This document shows positions 1 through 10,367 of a stretch of 64,000 nucleotides of DNA, one piece after another (the first letter of the stretch is position 1; every line of letters starts with the position of its first letter). The position numbers were made by a program, and so were the translations under genes. Under the pieces are notes generated by a model that saw only the letters and a list, made by a program, of their open reading frames with translations, did no database searches and was not told the DNA's origin. The stretch is from Gliomastix tumulicola (lineage: Eukaryota; Ascomycota; Sordariomycetes; Hypocreales; Bionectriaceae): assembly GCA_001599755.1 (NCBI GenBank), contig BCHX01000003.1, positions 248,001-312,000 of the forward strand. The letters are read 5' to 3'.

Positions 1-520
1 GGCGACTTTGATCTTGGTGCTGATGTAGTTTGCCTTCTGATCCAAAGCAGCTGCTCCTGCAGCGGCCCCATACTGAGAACCGTGAGGTTTGTAACTCTTT
101 GTTTCGTAGTCGCTTCTGTCTTTATCTGCATGAAGTTGGCCAGGTCAGCTTGCCCATCACACTCCCCAAGGCGAACCCGAGGGCAAACGCACCGTATCGA
201 ACCGCGAAATCCCTCGACTCCTTGCTCACGTTGTCGAGGAACGTGTCGAAGCCATGGATGTTCTCGCTCCCCTCGTCCGGGTCCTTGACCCCTTCCGCCT
301 CAGGCTCCTGCCAGACGCGAAGCGTACGCACGATGTTCTCAAGCTCGGACGCGACGCCGTCCCAGTAGAGGGCCTCGAGCTGCTCAGAGAGATGCGTCGC
401 CCCGTCGCCGAGGAGAGTCCAGGGCTCGGCCGCGGAATCGCTAGTTCGCGACGGCTGGCTCTGCGACGATCCACGGGCATGGCGGATTCCAGAGAGGCGG
501 ATGGCCTTGACGGTGTCCAT
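1..520 (-). CDS. Unidentified protein, 5' part of a gene running off the left edge
   Basis: I do not recognise this protein. Exon 1 is 161-520 (ATG at 518-520, 120 codons). A probable intron at 73-160 has a gtgatg donor and a ctcag acceptor. Exon 2 (1-72) stays open to the window edge and reads Tyr-Gly-Ala-Ala-Ala-Gly, rich in alanine. The N-terminal third is polar and Ser-rich. The middle contains an acidic helix-like stretch beginning WDGVASELENIVRTL, followed by Glu/Asp-rich sequence. The end of exon 1 (AVRYGAFALGFALGS) is small and hydrophobic and could be a glycine-zipper-like membrane helix that continues into exon 2. Without splicing the frame stops at 122, giving 132 aa. The splice assignment is inferred from consensus sites and frame continuity only. 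Confidence 0.55.
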
Positions 521-1237
521 TGCCGGGGAAATACAGAGGGATGATGGTGCTGGCCAGAGGATTGATGACTTCTCGGGGATGAGATGGGACGTGTACGAGA
601 CGCAGAGCTGCGCAACGGCCGATGGGATTGGAACTTATAACCAAAGTCATGGTGGAGGGAGGGGATCGTGTTCCGTGAGTGGGTGGTTTGGCGTCTTTTG
701 ACTGTCTGGGGGCGATGGTCAGATACGAATTACGGAAATTGCATCACAGCCTCTCAAGTGGAAGGGGAAGAAAAGCCCACGAGGCAGAGCTGCAGTGGGG
801 TTTGGGGGAGTTGGTCCCTTGGCAGTGGTGCCATAGCGGCATAAACAGCCCGCTTAGGCCCTCGCTTCTGGGTATTCGGCTCCGTCAGGCCCCTCTCAGC
901 GACTCCAGGCACCTATTTCCAGCGATGCGCTGGCCCCTTTCAGGTCATCTGGTGCCCTGCGGAATGGAGCCGCTCCCTGATCTCTCCCCCAAAGCCGGGC
1001 GCCGGTCGATTCTAGCGTCGGTGGCGCAGCTGAGATGGGAGATTGCCCGATCAAAGAGACAGGCCACGATCCTCCTAGGCTGTGTCGTTCAGCCTCACCA
1101 GCCGAGGCAGCTGTCCTTATTTACCTCACCATCTCCAAACTGCGTCATCTCCTCCCATTTAATGTTCACTAATACTCAGCGTTTCCCTCCTCCGTCCCAT
1201 CAAACGTCCCAAGCAGACATCCTCACCCCTAGCCAAC
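521..1237. other. Divergent intergenic region between the left-edge gene and the GRDP-like gene
   Basis: This 717-bp stretch separates two divergently transcribed genes and should hold both promoters. The side next to the plus-strand gene (about 1130-1237) is rich in C and T, as is common upstream of fungal start codons. I see no convincing coding frame or RNA gene in it. Confidence 0.5.
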
Positions 1238-2881
1238 ATGTCACATTCTGTCCCCTTTCGCTTGGAGACCCTGCACAACGTCAGCTGGACAGCGCTCAAG
1301 AAGCTCACCAGCAAGTACGAAGCGGGAGATCTGTATGATCCCCTCTCTCAGTACAAGCAAGCCCGCAACAGCTCCGAGGAGCCAGTCATCCCCGCGCCGA
1401 GCCTCTTCCAAGCGCTCAGGGAACCTCCGCAGGATGAATCCGCCGCCACTGAGGGCCAGTACTACCCGTCGCTGCTGGAGCTCCCGAGCGTGAGCAAGTG
1501 TGCGGTTCATCTGGAGCTTCTCGAGCTCTTCTTTGACCTCCGCACCCTCATCATCAACTCGTGGGAGCTCGACGTCACCTTTGGCGTCGAGAGCAAGCAC
1601 AAGATCGTCTACCGGGGGAAGCTCGACAAAAAGACGCGGAAGTACGTCTCCACGCCGCACAAGCTCATGGACGGCACATGGACTCGACGGAGGAGAGAGA
1701 AGTGGATTTTCTACCTCAACATCGCTGTCGGGAGGTTCATGACCTGGGCCCGGAGCGCAGATGCGGCGATCGAGGTGGCTTCGGAGCCACAGTCAAGCAC
1801 CGCCCTTGTTCATCTTCCACCTGTTGGTACGTCTCGCTCCAATTCATGGTTAGTAGGGGCATTTTCTAACCTGGCTAGATATCCTCATGGTCTGGCATGC
1901 TTTCCTGTTGAATCCTGGTGAGTACAAGGAGTACTGCTGGCAGCATAAACTGAAGCATCTATACCGAGTCTCCTTCCCTTGGAAGAGGATTGTAAGTAAC
2001 ATCTCAACTTCTTCGCCCGCCTATGCTCACACGACATACAGCACGAGGCCATCGATAGTCGAACTCTCACCTACACACTCCCAGAAGACGCAACAATGTG
2101 GTCAAAGACTATCGCCCGCTTGCATCCAGACCTATACGAGTTCCTCGCGTCCGGGGATACTCCAGGCACAATCTCGGTAGCACTGAAACGCTACGGCGGG
2201 CTCAAAGAGAAGCAGATCTGGACTCACAGACCCCCCCTAAAGCACACTACTGCCACCGACCGTCTCTCCGTGACCGGGAAGGGTTTCATCGACGCATATC
2301 TTGCGGCCTCACGGGACAAGCCCAGGGGTGAGCTGCTCGTGGCCAACGTTCAGCGCCAGGCCTCCTTCGTTGACAAGATGCATCGCCACCTCTGGATACG
2401 CAGCCCTGCGGCTGAGGGCACCATTCGCAGAGCCATCGACCGCTATGATGAGTTCCTGCAGCTGTTCAAGCTTCACCCTGGAACCATGCTCGTGCCGACC
2501 CTTGACATCGACCTGGCCTGGCACACGCACCAACTCTCGCCAGAACAGTACAAGACTGGGTGCGAGGAGCGTGCAGGGCGTTTCATCGATCACGATGATA
2601 AGATAGTGCAAGGCAGGCTGGACTCGGGGTACGACAAGACGAAGGAGCTCTACCACTTGTACTTTGGGAAGATCTACTCAGGGTGTCTATGCTGGGACTG
2701 CGAGGCGATTGCGTCGGCTTTGGAGAAGGCTGATGAGGAGTACGATGACATGCTTGACGGCGTTGACTTGGATGCTGTGGCAGAAGAGGTGAAGGCAGAG
2801 GTTGAATATCACCGTGTAGTTGAAATGGTGAGGAGGAAGCCAGGGGAGGAGCTCCTTCCAATTCTTGAGAGTCGATCGTAG
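1238..2881 (+). CDS. Glycine-rich-domain-protein-like (GRDP/DUF1399) family protein
   Basis: Three exons, 1238-1826, 1879-1991 and 2042-2881, give a 513-aa protein. Introns of 52 and 50 nt have gtacgt/gtaagt donors and ctag/acag acceptors, and frame is kept across both. The family signature occurs twice. The first copy is split over intron 1 (DILMVWHAFLLNPGEYKEYC). The second, stronger copy is in exon 3 (LDIDLAWHTHQLSPEQY). A conserved Trp-His followed by Pro and Tyr is characteristic of the GRDP-like family (Pfam GRPD-like). In plants such proteins are linked to stress and development; the fungal role is unknown to me. There is no signal peptide or membrane segment, so it is probably cytosolic. 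A Cys pair (CLCWDC) lies downstream of the second copy, and the C-terminal 60 residues are acidic and helical. The family call is solid; the function is open. Confidence 0.85.
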
Positions 2882-4919
2882 GCATAGAATAAGCAGAAGT
2901 ACTCTCGATCCATTAAAATGTAGAAATTTCCTTTCAACTCTCAATTCTCTCTAATAAAGTCGGCATCTGGAAGGTCATATGATGCTTTGTTGAGAACCAA
3001 CTAGAATTACAAATCAGACATACAAGCAGGTAGGAATTGGACTAGTTATCAGGGTGGATGAAAATAGTCGACTAACTGGGGTTCCCATATCGCAGCTACC
3101 AGGGAGTGGCTGTATTCTGCTCGGCGCAGTTCCAGGTAAAAACACTAGAAAACAGGTCGACTTCCGCACCACCTTTCAAGCAGCCCAGCTAGCTACACTA
3201 ATGAGAAGAAAGCCGGAGCCGCCGTCCCTTCAAGTTACGAGAAGTAACCTAGGACGTAACACAGAGCTCGGGCAACTTGTTGCCCGTCCCAAATAATGTA
3301 AATCCCACGTCTCACAAGGCCCTAAAGGGAGAGCTTCATTGTAAGAAACCTGGAAGCTTTCATGTGCAAGACTTACACGGGCATACCCAGTCACGCACTA
3401 GCAGGTCATGGATGCCTTTTCTCGAAGGAGAGGCGCGCATACGCAGGACGGAATAACGGCGGAATGAATCGATGTGGGAACGAGATCTGGGACCGGCGCC
3501 TAGACCCCAATGCTACGAGAGGGAGAAAGCGATCCCTAGTGCCACATCGGACAACAATGCCAAGAAACATCCCTATCGCCCATGGGCCATGGATCGTACT
3601 CGTAGACAAGCTCACCCGGAGTGACGGCATGCATACGCATATGTATAATCTAGACTCAGCTCATCGCTTACCCATGAGGATCTCGGCTAATACTATTATT
3701 CCAGATGAGAAATCTGAGATTCCAGTCTGATAGATGCCCTGACTTGTTACGGTATGCCAGCAACTCGTCCTCTAAAGCAACTAAGACGTGCCATAGCATA
3801 TTGATCATCAAGGACACCAAAGACGAAATAGAACAGTGCTATTCGAGTCAGTCTCCCCAGCGTGTATCTCAAGGCTCACAGGCCAGGAGTTCTACCGATT
3901 GAGTGCGACAATCGGGCCTCGACAAACCACATCTTTTCGCCGCGATAACACAGCCTTCGGTATATTATAAGATTCACAAAAGGCGCCATGTCAAGGCGGA
4001 TGTTGAGACAGTAAGAAGGACGCGACAGATAAGTTGGAGTCAGAGGCTGCTTTGCCAGCCGCCACCCAAGCTCGAGACTCGAAGCCCTAAGGGTTTCTCA
4101 TGAAGTGCTCCGATGAGATCAAAAATCCACAGGCGAACACAATTGCTAGATACTTGTGGAAATGGCGTGCCGAACAGTGACCTCATACTAATTGCCCCCG
4201 TATGCCGCTAGGTCTACGAGGTGATTGGGCGCCCAAGTCCACGGCGGGAGCGATGACAAGCAGCCCGGAGATGGGACCTTTCGGGATTCATGAAAGGCAA
4301 CCGCAGTAAATTTGTACGACTACGACGGCCTTGATAAACACACACCTGGCTAGAGTTCCACTTTTCCAGACTGACTCCTCATGTGACCTTGCGCGCGCAG
4401 TTGAGAGTCAATGATCTTGGTCGAGCTTAGTACCTACCATCGCGGAAGTAGATATAGAGCCCCACATAACTGCACACTAATGGCACTGCAAGGCGCTAGC
4501 AGGGGTAGATCAACCCCCGCCAGAACGCCTGGATATGCAGGCACGTGGGGGAAGAAATTATTGAGACGCACAACCACTCAATTTAGTGTGTAGACGTCTC
4601 AAGTAATTCTTCCCCCACTTGGCACGATATGCTGGCAATTGGGTATTGACATTTTCGGTCGATGGCCTGGAATTCAAGTCAGTGCGGAGCTACTCCACCG
4701 TTTCGGTGCAGTGTGCCGTGGCTTCACCAACGTTGGCTGCTTGATCACGTCCATGATATTAATGCCCACCTCATAGGCGAGCGAATGCCCCCCAACATAT
4801 AAAATGCGCTCGCCCATTCCCTCCAGATGTGCCAACAAGGTTGTTTTCCCTTAGGCACCAAGCATTTGCTAACCTGATTGCTCCCAACTCTCTTTCACTT
4901 AACAGTTGTTCCTACCACC
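2882..4919. other. Gene-free interval
   Basis: About 2 kb without a recognisable gene. Open frames here are short (up to 122 codons near 3362-3730), with no known motif, no consistent codon bias and no supporting splice sites. The only structure I see is the imperfect inverted repeat at 4545-4617. An acceptor-like site (cttaacag near 4906) just before the next gene suggests its 5' leader may be spliced, but I could not find a good donor. Confidence 0.5.
4545..4617. repeat. Imperfect inverted repeat (hairpin)
   Basis: Arm 1 (4545-4567) begins gtgggggaagaaattattga and ends in gacg. Arm 2 (4594-4617), read on the minus strand, is gtgggggaagaattacttga and ends in gacgt. The arms differ by about one length change and one or two substitutions, with a spacer of roughly 26 nt. 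This could be the remnant of a transposon end or MITE, or a cruciform or RNA hairpin. No transposase or target-site duplication was recognised nearby. Confidence 0.6.
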
Positions 4920-5162
4920 ATGGCCGACCAACAGACCTCTATCCCCATCCCCCGTGGCTCAGATCCTCCCGTCACGTTCGCCCACCAAAACCCAGCCTAC
5001 AGCAGTCGTGTCAACGACTGGCTCGTCGAGGACCAACGCACCATGCCTTGGAACAACATCGACTCCGTGCCCACGGCATCCCACCCCGACCCTCAGCATA
5101 CCGCTGCTGCCGGAAGCACCGCCGCTGCCACTCAGGGCAGTGCCACCCATCACCACCAATAA
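4920..5162 (+). CDS. Small hypothetical protein (80 aa)
   Basis: The start codon lies in a near-ideal context (ccaccATGG) and opens an 80-codon frame. The product begins MADQQTSIPIPRGSDPPVTF, has a central motif with VNDWLVEDQ and MPWNN, and ends in an Ala/Thr/His-rich tail. No signal peptide or membrane segment is visible and I do not recognise a family. A textbook intron (5185-5253) begins only 22 nt after the stop, and the sequence beyond it looks coding in a different frame. The 80-aa frame may therefore be the intact product with a spliced 3' UTR, or the first part of a longer, frame-shifted protein. The start and initial frame are fairly secure; the true C-terminus is not. Confidence 0.5.
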   Translation: MADQQTSIPIPRGSDPPVTFAHQNPAYSSRVNDWLVEDQRTMPWNNIDSVPTASHPDPQHTAAAGSTAAATQGSATHHHQ

Positions 5163-5184
5163 CGAAAACAAGACCTCCGAAGCT

Positions 5185-5253
5185 GTGAGCTCTTTTCCCG
5201 TCTCGGTCCCTTCTCTGGGGGATGACACTTCATCGACTAACATATCTCGACAG
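5185..5253 (+). other. Predicted 69-nt intron just downstream of the 80-aa ORF stop
   Basis: The donor is gtgagc, the branch site is gactaac, and the acceptor is ctcgacag, with spacing typical of filamentous ascomycetes. It shows that the transcript continues past 5162. Joined in one phase, the following exon reads a coding-like stretch (CPVVDRPPEYERSFPYTVET) that is out of frame with the 80-aa ORF. Neither joined frame makes a longer protein in frame with the ATG at 4920. Confidence 0.6.
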
Positions 5254-6074
5254 TGCCGCGTGTCCCGTCGTCGACCGTCCTCCAGAATACGAACGATCCT
5301 TTCCATACACGGTCGAGACCCTTTACCGTCCTGCACTTCGATACTGCGTCCCGTCTATAAGCATGCTCGTTCACAGCCAGTCACTGTCCCAAGTGTGGTA
5401 GTGGACAACGGCATAGCACATCAAGACATACTCTGCCTTGGTCGAACCAACATATGGATGCTCATGGCAGGTATGAACAAACATTCGTCCTACGTAAAGC
5501 ATTACATGCTCTACACTAGGCACGATCTTTGTCATACTTCTCGTGGCTCCACAAGATCATGTCGGTTGAGGTCCGAGGTCGAACATGGTCAACAGGTGTC
5601 ACCCATCCCAAGAAAAGGCGCACGGTATGGCATCATGGACTCGCATTGGTGAAGTAGAGCGAGCCACCGCTGCAAGCATTCGGGGAATGCCCCATGTCGA
5701 ATTTCTTTCTATGAATTTGTCTTTGTCATTTTGGTTAGTTAGGCCCTTTCAATGATTTGCAAAGCAGGCAAGGTGTTGGATATCATGGGAAAGTTCAGAG
5801 TAACTATGAATAATAGAAATCACACAAGGTGTCCCTTGTCAAATACAATCTAGCGTAAGGTTTGTTCATCACGATGAAGTGAAGGCTGAGGTGTGAAAAA
5901 GAAAGCAAGGGCTTACCTGATAATGCAGACAGTCCAGTGCATACATAGGTAGGCAGAGCGTCCAGACTTGCCAAGATCGTTAATATGGTCCAGTTGTTAT
6001 ATAACATGAACGAATGTCGAGGGGCCATGGTCCCGTTTTGCAGGGCCTTCGCATTGGCCTTCGCAGGGGCCCCT

Positions 6075-6788
6075 TCACAGGCTATGGGACCGCTGGCTGC
6101 CGAGGATCTCCCCGATCGCGCCCCGCACCCAGTCCACAACTGCCTTGACCATGCCCTGCGGCTTCGCCTTCCCGTCGATGCCGCGAGCAGGCTCCGTACC
6201 CATGGTGGGCAGGACATTGTCGCCAGCAGACAGGCTCACGAAGAGCGCGAAGGGGACGAGCCACACGCAGAGGCCAAAGTAGGAGGCGATCATGGTGAAG
6301 CTGGGCACGTCGACGTTCTGGTAGTAGGAAGACCGCTGGTAGGCGCGGTTCTGGCTGCCGGAGAAGTACTTGAACCACACGTAATGGTCGACAAGGACGA
6401 GCACTGGCGCAAAGGTTAGCATTGTACCATTCTCTCGGATCGGGCCGGGGTCAATTGATCGGCGCGCAGGGTTCAGGTACGTACCACACGACAGCAGAAA
6501 CAAAGGATCCGTCAACTTGACGAAGGGAAACCTCCGCATGTTACCCAAGTAAACAACGTGCGAGACGATCCCGAGCAGCGTCGCGCCCAGCGGGAAGCCA
6601 TCGACCAGCCACAGGAGCGCCTGCGCTCCGATGATCGTATATATGAGCTTCGTCAGAAGCTTCTTCGCCAGGACGGTGTGCTCCTCAACGAGCTCGGAAA
6701 GATAGTAGAGGCCGGACGCGATGGCCATCGTCAAGAAGCAGAAACCGATGACGGCGCCGGCGTAGCCGACGAGCGGGAGAATCCACAT
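6075..6788 (-). CDS. SVP26: SVP26/ERV26 (TEX261-family) ER-to-Golgi cargo adaptor
   Basis: Exon 1 (6485-6788) and exon 2 (6075-6403) are joined across an 81-nt intron (donor gtacgt, branch gctaac, acceptor gccag). They encode a 210-aa multi-span membrane protein. In yeast Svp26/Erv26 loads type II membrane proteins such as glycosyltransferases and pro-alkaline phosphatase into COPII vesicles. The N-terminus (MWILPLVGYAGAVIGF) starts a membrane helix, and three more hydrophobic segments follow. Characteristic family stretches are GLYYLSELVEEHT, the YLGNMRRFPFVKLTDP loop, LVLVDHYVWFKYFS across the splice junction, and the acidic/Tyr-rich loop after it. Length fits the family (about 200-230 aa). 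It is divergent from BUD23. Confidence 0.9.
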   Translation of the reverse strand: MWILPLVGYAGAVIGFCFLTMAIASGLYYLSELVEEHTVLAKKLLTKLIYTIIGAQALLWLVDGFPLGATLLGIVSHVVYLGNMRRFPFVKLTDPLFLLSCGTYLNPARRSIDPGPIRENGTMLTFAPVLVLVDHYVWFKYFSGSQNRAYQRSSYYQNVDVPSFTMIASYFGLCVWLVPFALFVSLSAGDNVLPTMGTEPARGIDGKAKPQGMVKAVVDWVRGAIGEILGSQRSHSL

Positions 6789-7195
6789 CTTCGCGGGTGC
6801 GGGGAGAGAGCGAAATCGAGATGCGTTGGGGGGTGGTCGGTGTGCGGTGGTGATGGCTTCAGCGGTCGGGACGCATGATGTGATGTTGGATCACGGTTCC
6901 AACGGTTGGAGTCTGGAATGAAGTTTCGGACACGTGCTGTGTTTTTCTCAAGGGGCTTGATGTATTTGTCCCCACTTGGCCCCTGTCAGCGAGAGAGAGA
7001 TAAGCCTCTATCTTATCTTATCGATGGAGCCACACAAAAAAGTTGACGCCCACGATGTCCCGCTCCAAGACCACTATATCCAACCTTACGACGTATCAAA
7101 CCGGCTGTGCACAGCATTAACGCTTTATCGTCTCTCTATATCTGCTATACCATCAATTGTTTCGAAAATCCAGCGAGCCCTCTGAAGCTACCACG
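6789..7195. promoter_or_regulatory. Shared divergent promoter of SVP26 and BUD23
   Basis: A 407-bp gap separates the two start codons, so the promoters must lie here or in the 5' leaders. A purine repeat (gagagagagataag) lies near 6990-7005. I see no clear TATA box. No ORF of note is present. Confidence 0.5.
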
Positions 7196-8095
7196 ATGTC
7201 TCGTCCCGAGGACACCCTGTACACACACAACAACCCCCCGCACCATCCGTCACCAAGCTAACCAACAACCTCAAGGTCCGCGGACGTCTACTACGACGAC
7301 TCCGAAGCCCGCAAATACACCACCAACTCCCGCATCCAGAACATCCAAGCAAGCATGACCCGCCGCGCCCTCGAGCTCCTCGACCTCCCCCACCCTTCCC
7401 TCATCCTCGACGTCGGCTGCGGCTCCGGCCTCTCGGGCGAGATCCTCTCCGCGCTCGAGCCGGACGAGGGCGGCCCGCACATCTGGGTCGGCATGGACGT
7501 GTCCCCCTCGATGCTCGACATCGCGCTGCAGCGGGACGTCGAGGGCGACCTGATCCTCGCGGACATCGGGCAGGGGGTGCCGTTCCGGCCGGGGACGTTT
7601 GATGCTGCGATTAGCATCTCGGCGATACAGTGGCTTTGCAGCGCGGAGACGAGCGAGACGAGTCCGCAGGGGAGGTTGTCGCGGTTCTTCAACGGGTTGT
7701 ATGCGTCGTTGAAGAGGGGGGGAAGGGCGGTGTGTCAGTTCTATCCCAAGAATGACCAGCAAAAGAAGATGATCACCGAGGCCGCAGTGCGGGCGGGCTT
7801 CGGCGCGGGTCTGCTGGAGGATGACCCGGGGACGAAGAACGTGAAGCTATACCTCGTGCTTACGGTGGGCGGCAGCGCGGCCGAGGGCAAGGGAGATATC
7901 ACGGGTGTGGTTGCGGGCATGGACGGCGTGGATGTCGTGGATTCGCGGAGGAATGGCAAGGCGTCGGGCAGCGGGGTGATGCAGAAGGGAAGCAAGGCGT
8001 GGATTATACAGAAAAAGGACAGGTTAGAAAGGAGGGGCAAGGTCGTCAAGGCTTCGTCCAAGTACACTGGGCGGAAGCGGAGGGTGCAGTTCTAG
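7196..8095 (+). CDS. BUD23: 18S rRNA (guanine-N7)-methyltransferase BUD23
   Basis: A 23-nt first exon (7196-7218, MSRPEDT plus two bases) is joined across a 57-nt intron (branch gctaacc) to exon 2 (7276-8095), giving 280 aa. The junction creates the family N-terminus MSRPED...YYDDSEARKYT. Bud23 (human BUD23/WBSCR22) uses SAM to methylate G1575 of yeast 18S rRNA during 40S export and maturation, with Trm112 as partner. Visible features are the SAM motif I (ILDVGCGSGLSGEIL, about residues 54-68), an acidic motif II (VGMDVSPSML), the SISAIQWLC segment, and a basic C-terminal tail (KYTGRKRR) typical of this family and likely nucleolar. The tiny first exon is easily missed by gene callers. Confidence 0.93.
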
Positions 8096-8359
8096 ACGGG
8101 TCCCGAAAGGCGGACTAGTCATGTATTTTCAAGGCGTTGGGATGTTATGATATAATGAAGGATACCTCACATGAGACCCAAAGGTCGACACAAAATCAGC
8201 TTGATATCGAACTCTTGTAGTTTTCTTCTGTATCTTTCTAATCAACAGGTATGCCACATCCAGAACGACTCAAATCGGGCCTTGATACATCATCCCGCCC
8301 TCTTGGTCTAGACTCTATGGTCTTTAGCCAAACACCTCTCTCTATCTTCCTCTTACTCT
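8096..8359. other. Convergent 3' intergenic region
   Basis: A 264-bp gap lies between the stop codons of BUD23 and the lysyl-tRNA synthetase gene and must hold both 3' ends. It is more AT-rich than the flanking coding DNA. No coding frame is seen. Confidence 0.5.
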
Positions 8360-10367
8360 CTAGTTGTCACGCTCCGGCTTCATCGTGGGGAACGCCAGCA
8401 CCTCCCTGATGCTCCAGTTATCAGTCAGGAACATGATCATACGATCGATACCCATGCCCCATCCTCCCGTCGGGGGAAGACCGTGCTCCAGTGCACGGCA
8501 GAAGGTCTCGTCGACAAGCTGGGCCTCGTCATCACCCTGGTCCTTCTGGTGGGCCTGCTCCTCGAATCTCAGTCGCTGCTCGGCGGCAACGTTCAACTCG
8601 GTGTATCTAGTTCTATTAGCAATCATGTTCACCAGGCAAAGTCGAGAAAGACTTACGCATTAGCAATCTCCTTCTTGCAGACGAAGGCCTCGAAACGCTC
8701 GCAGAGACCCGGGATCGAGCGCGACTGCTTAGCAAGCGGCGACATCATCTGCGGGTGGCCATAGATGAAGGTCGGGTTGACCTATTTTTCGTCAGTCCCC
8801 ATACCCCGTATCAAGCGATCGCGTCACTTACGCATTGTTCCTCGAGGAAGTGGCCCACCAGCGCGTCGAGCATACGCGCGTTGGTAAGAGGAGGGCTGCA
8901 CTCGACGCCGGTCTTGGCCAGCACCTTCTTGAAGAAGTCGCCCGTCTCGTCGGTGTGCAGCTCTGTGGCGGGAGGGAACTTCTCGCCGGTGAGCTCCTCA
9001 AGACTCGGGATCATGTCAATTCGTCGCCAGGGCGCCTCCCAGTTGACGTTGACCTCCTCTCCCTTGGCGTTGTGGTACTTGGTCTGGTAGCTGCCGTGGA
9101 TGTGCTTGACGATTCCGGAGACGAGGTCCTCCGTCATGTCCATCAGGTCGTACATGTCGGCGTAGGCCATATAGAACTCGCAAGTCGTGAATTCTACGTA
9201 GAGTTAGTCACCCGCTTCTCCACCACAACAGAGAGAACGTACCAGGATTGTGCGTAAGATCCATGCCCTCGTTGCGGAACTGTCGTCCAATCTCGTACAC
9301 ACGGTTCAGACCACCGACGACCAGCATCTTGAGGTACAGCTCGGGCGCGATACGGAGGTACATGTCCATGTCGAGCTCGTTGTGGTGCGTCATGAACGGC
9401 TTGGCGGTAGCACCACCAGCAATAGTGTTGAGCATGGGGGTCTGGACGGCCACGAAGTCACGCTCGTCGAACCAGCGACGCATGTAGGTATCGACCTTGG
9501 CACGGGTGAGGAGGACGTTGCGGGCCTTGTCGTTCATCATCAGATCGAGGTATCGCTGGCGGAAGCGCTGCTCCGAGTCCTTGAAGCCGTAGTGGTCGTC
9601 GGGGATCTACCGATGTCAGTTTATGTCCTTATCAAAACGAGCATGTAACGTACCTGATGCAAGCACGGGGACAGCAGGATGACCTCGACAGCAGCAATGG
9701 ACAGCTCACCAGAGAACTCGCCCTCACTCTGCTTCTTGGCCGGGTTGGTTCGGGTGGGATAACCCCGAATGCCAATAATATCACCTCTCCGCAGGTTGAT
9801 GTGCTGCTCGTCGAAGCTCGGCGCATTGGGGTCGAGGTTATCGGCCTGGGCGACGACCTGGAGTCGGCTGCCCTCGGATCGGATATCGTAGAAGTAGAGC
9901 TTGCTACCCGCAGATCGTCGGACGTAGATTCGGCCAGCCAGCTGTACCTCCTTGGTCTTATCCATCTCGCCATTCTTGAGGTGCGAATACTCGTCGGCGA
10001 ACTTGCGGATATCGTACGTGACATGGAACTACTCGCGCGCGTCAGCAGCAGCCCTAAACTCAAGGACACCAGGGGGACAAACCTTGTGGGGGTACGCCTT
10101 GCCCTGAGCATGCAGCTCATTGACAGTTCTCGAGCGAATCTCAAAGTACTGGTTGGGAGTGAGCTCCTTCTCCTTGGCCTCAGCAGACTTGCTGCTGGTG
10201 GGAGCCGCGGGCTTGCTGGCAGCCTTCTCCTTCTTGGCGGCCTCCTTCTCACGGGCCTTCTGGCGCTTCTTGAGCTCGGACTTGGAGATCATCTCGCCGG
10301 TCACGTCGTCGAGATGGAGCTTGGCGACGGCGTCGGCCGCCTGGTCGGCAGGCTGCTGGTCGGCCAT
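8360..10367 (-). CDS. KRS1: Cytosolic lysyl-tRNA synthetase (class II)
   Basis: Six exons on the minus strand (10083-10367, 9654-10028, 9243-9606, 8832-9193, 8657-8781, 8360-8606) encode 585 aa. All five introns are 47-54 nt and every junction keeps frame. The enzyme charges tRNA-Lys with lysine in the cytosol. The N-terminal 70 residues are a Lys/Ala/Glu-rich helix (KKRQKAREKEAAKKEK), the tRNA-binding extension of eukaryotic LysRS. Next come the OB-fold anticodon-binding domain (VQLAGRIYVRRSAGSKLYFYD) and the class II core: motif 1 around YLDLMMND, motif 2 RVYEIGRQFRNEG followed by EFTTCEFY, and motif 3 GGWGMGIDRMIMFLTD. Length matches yeast Krs1 (591 aa). No mitochondrial presequence is evident. 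Its 3' end converges on BUD23. Confidence 0.96.

Noticed and set aside
6558..6878. 106-codon plus-strand frame over SVP26 exon 1
   Set aside because: It is antisense to a recognised membrane-protein exon and is rich in Arg/Asp/Gly with no motif.
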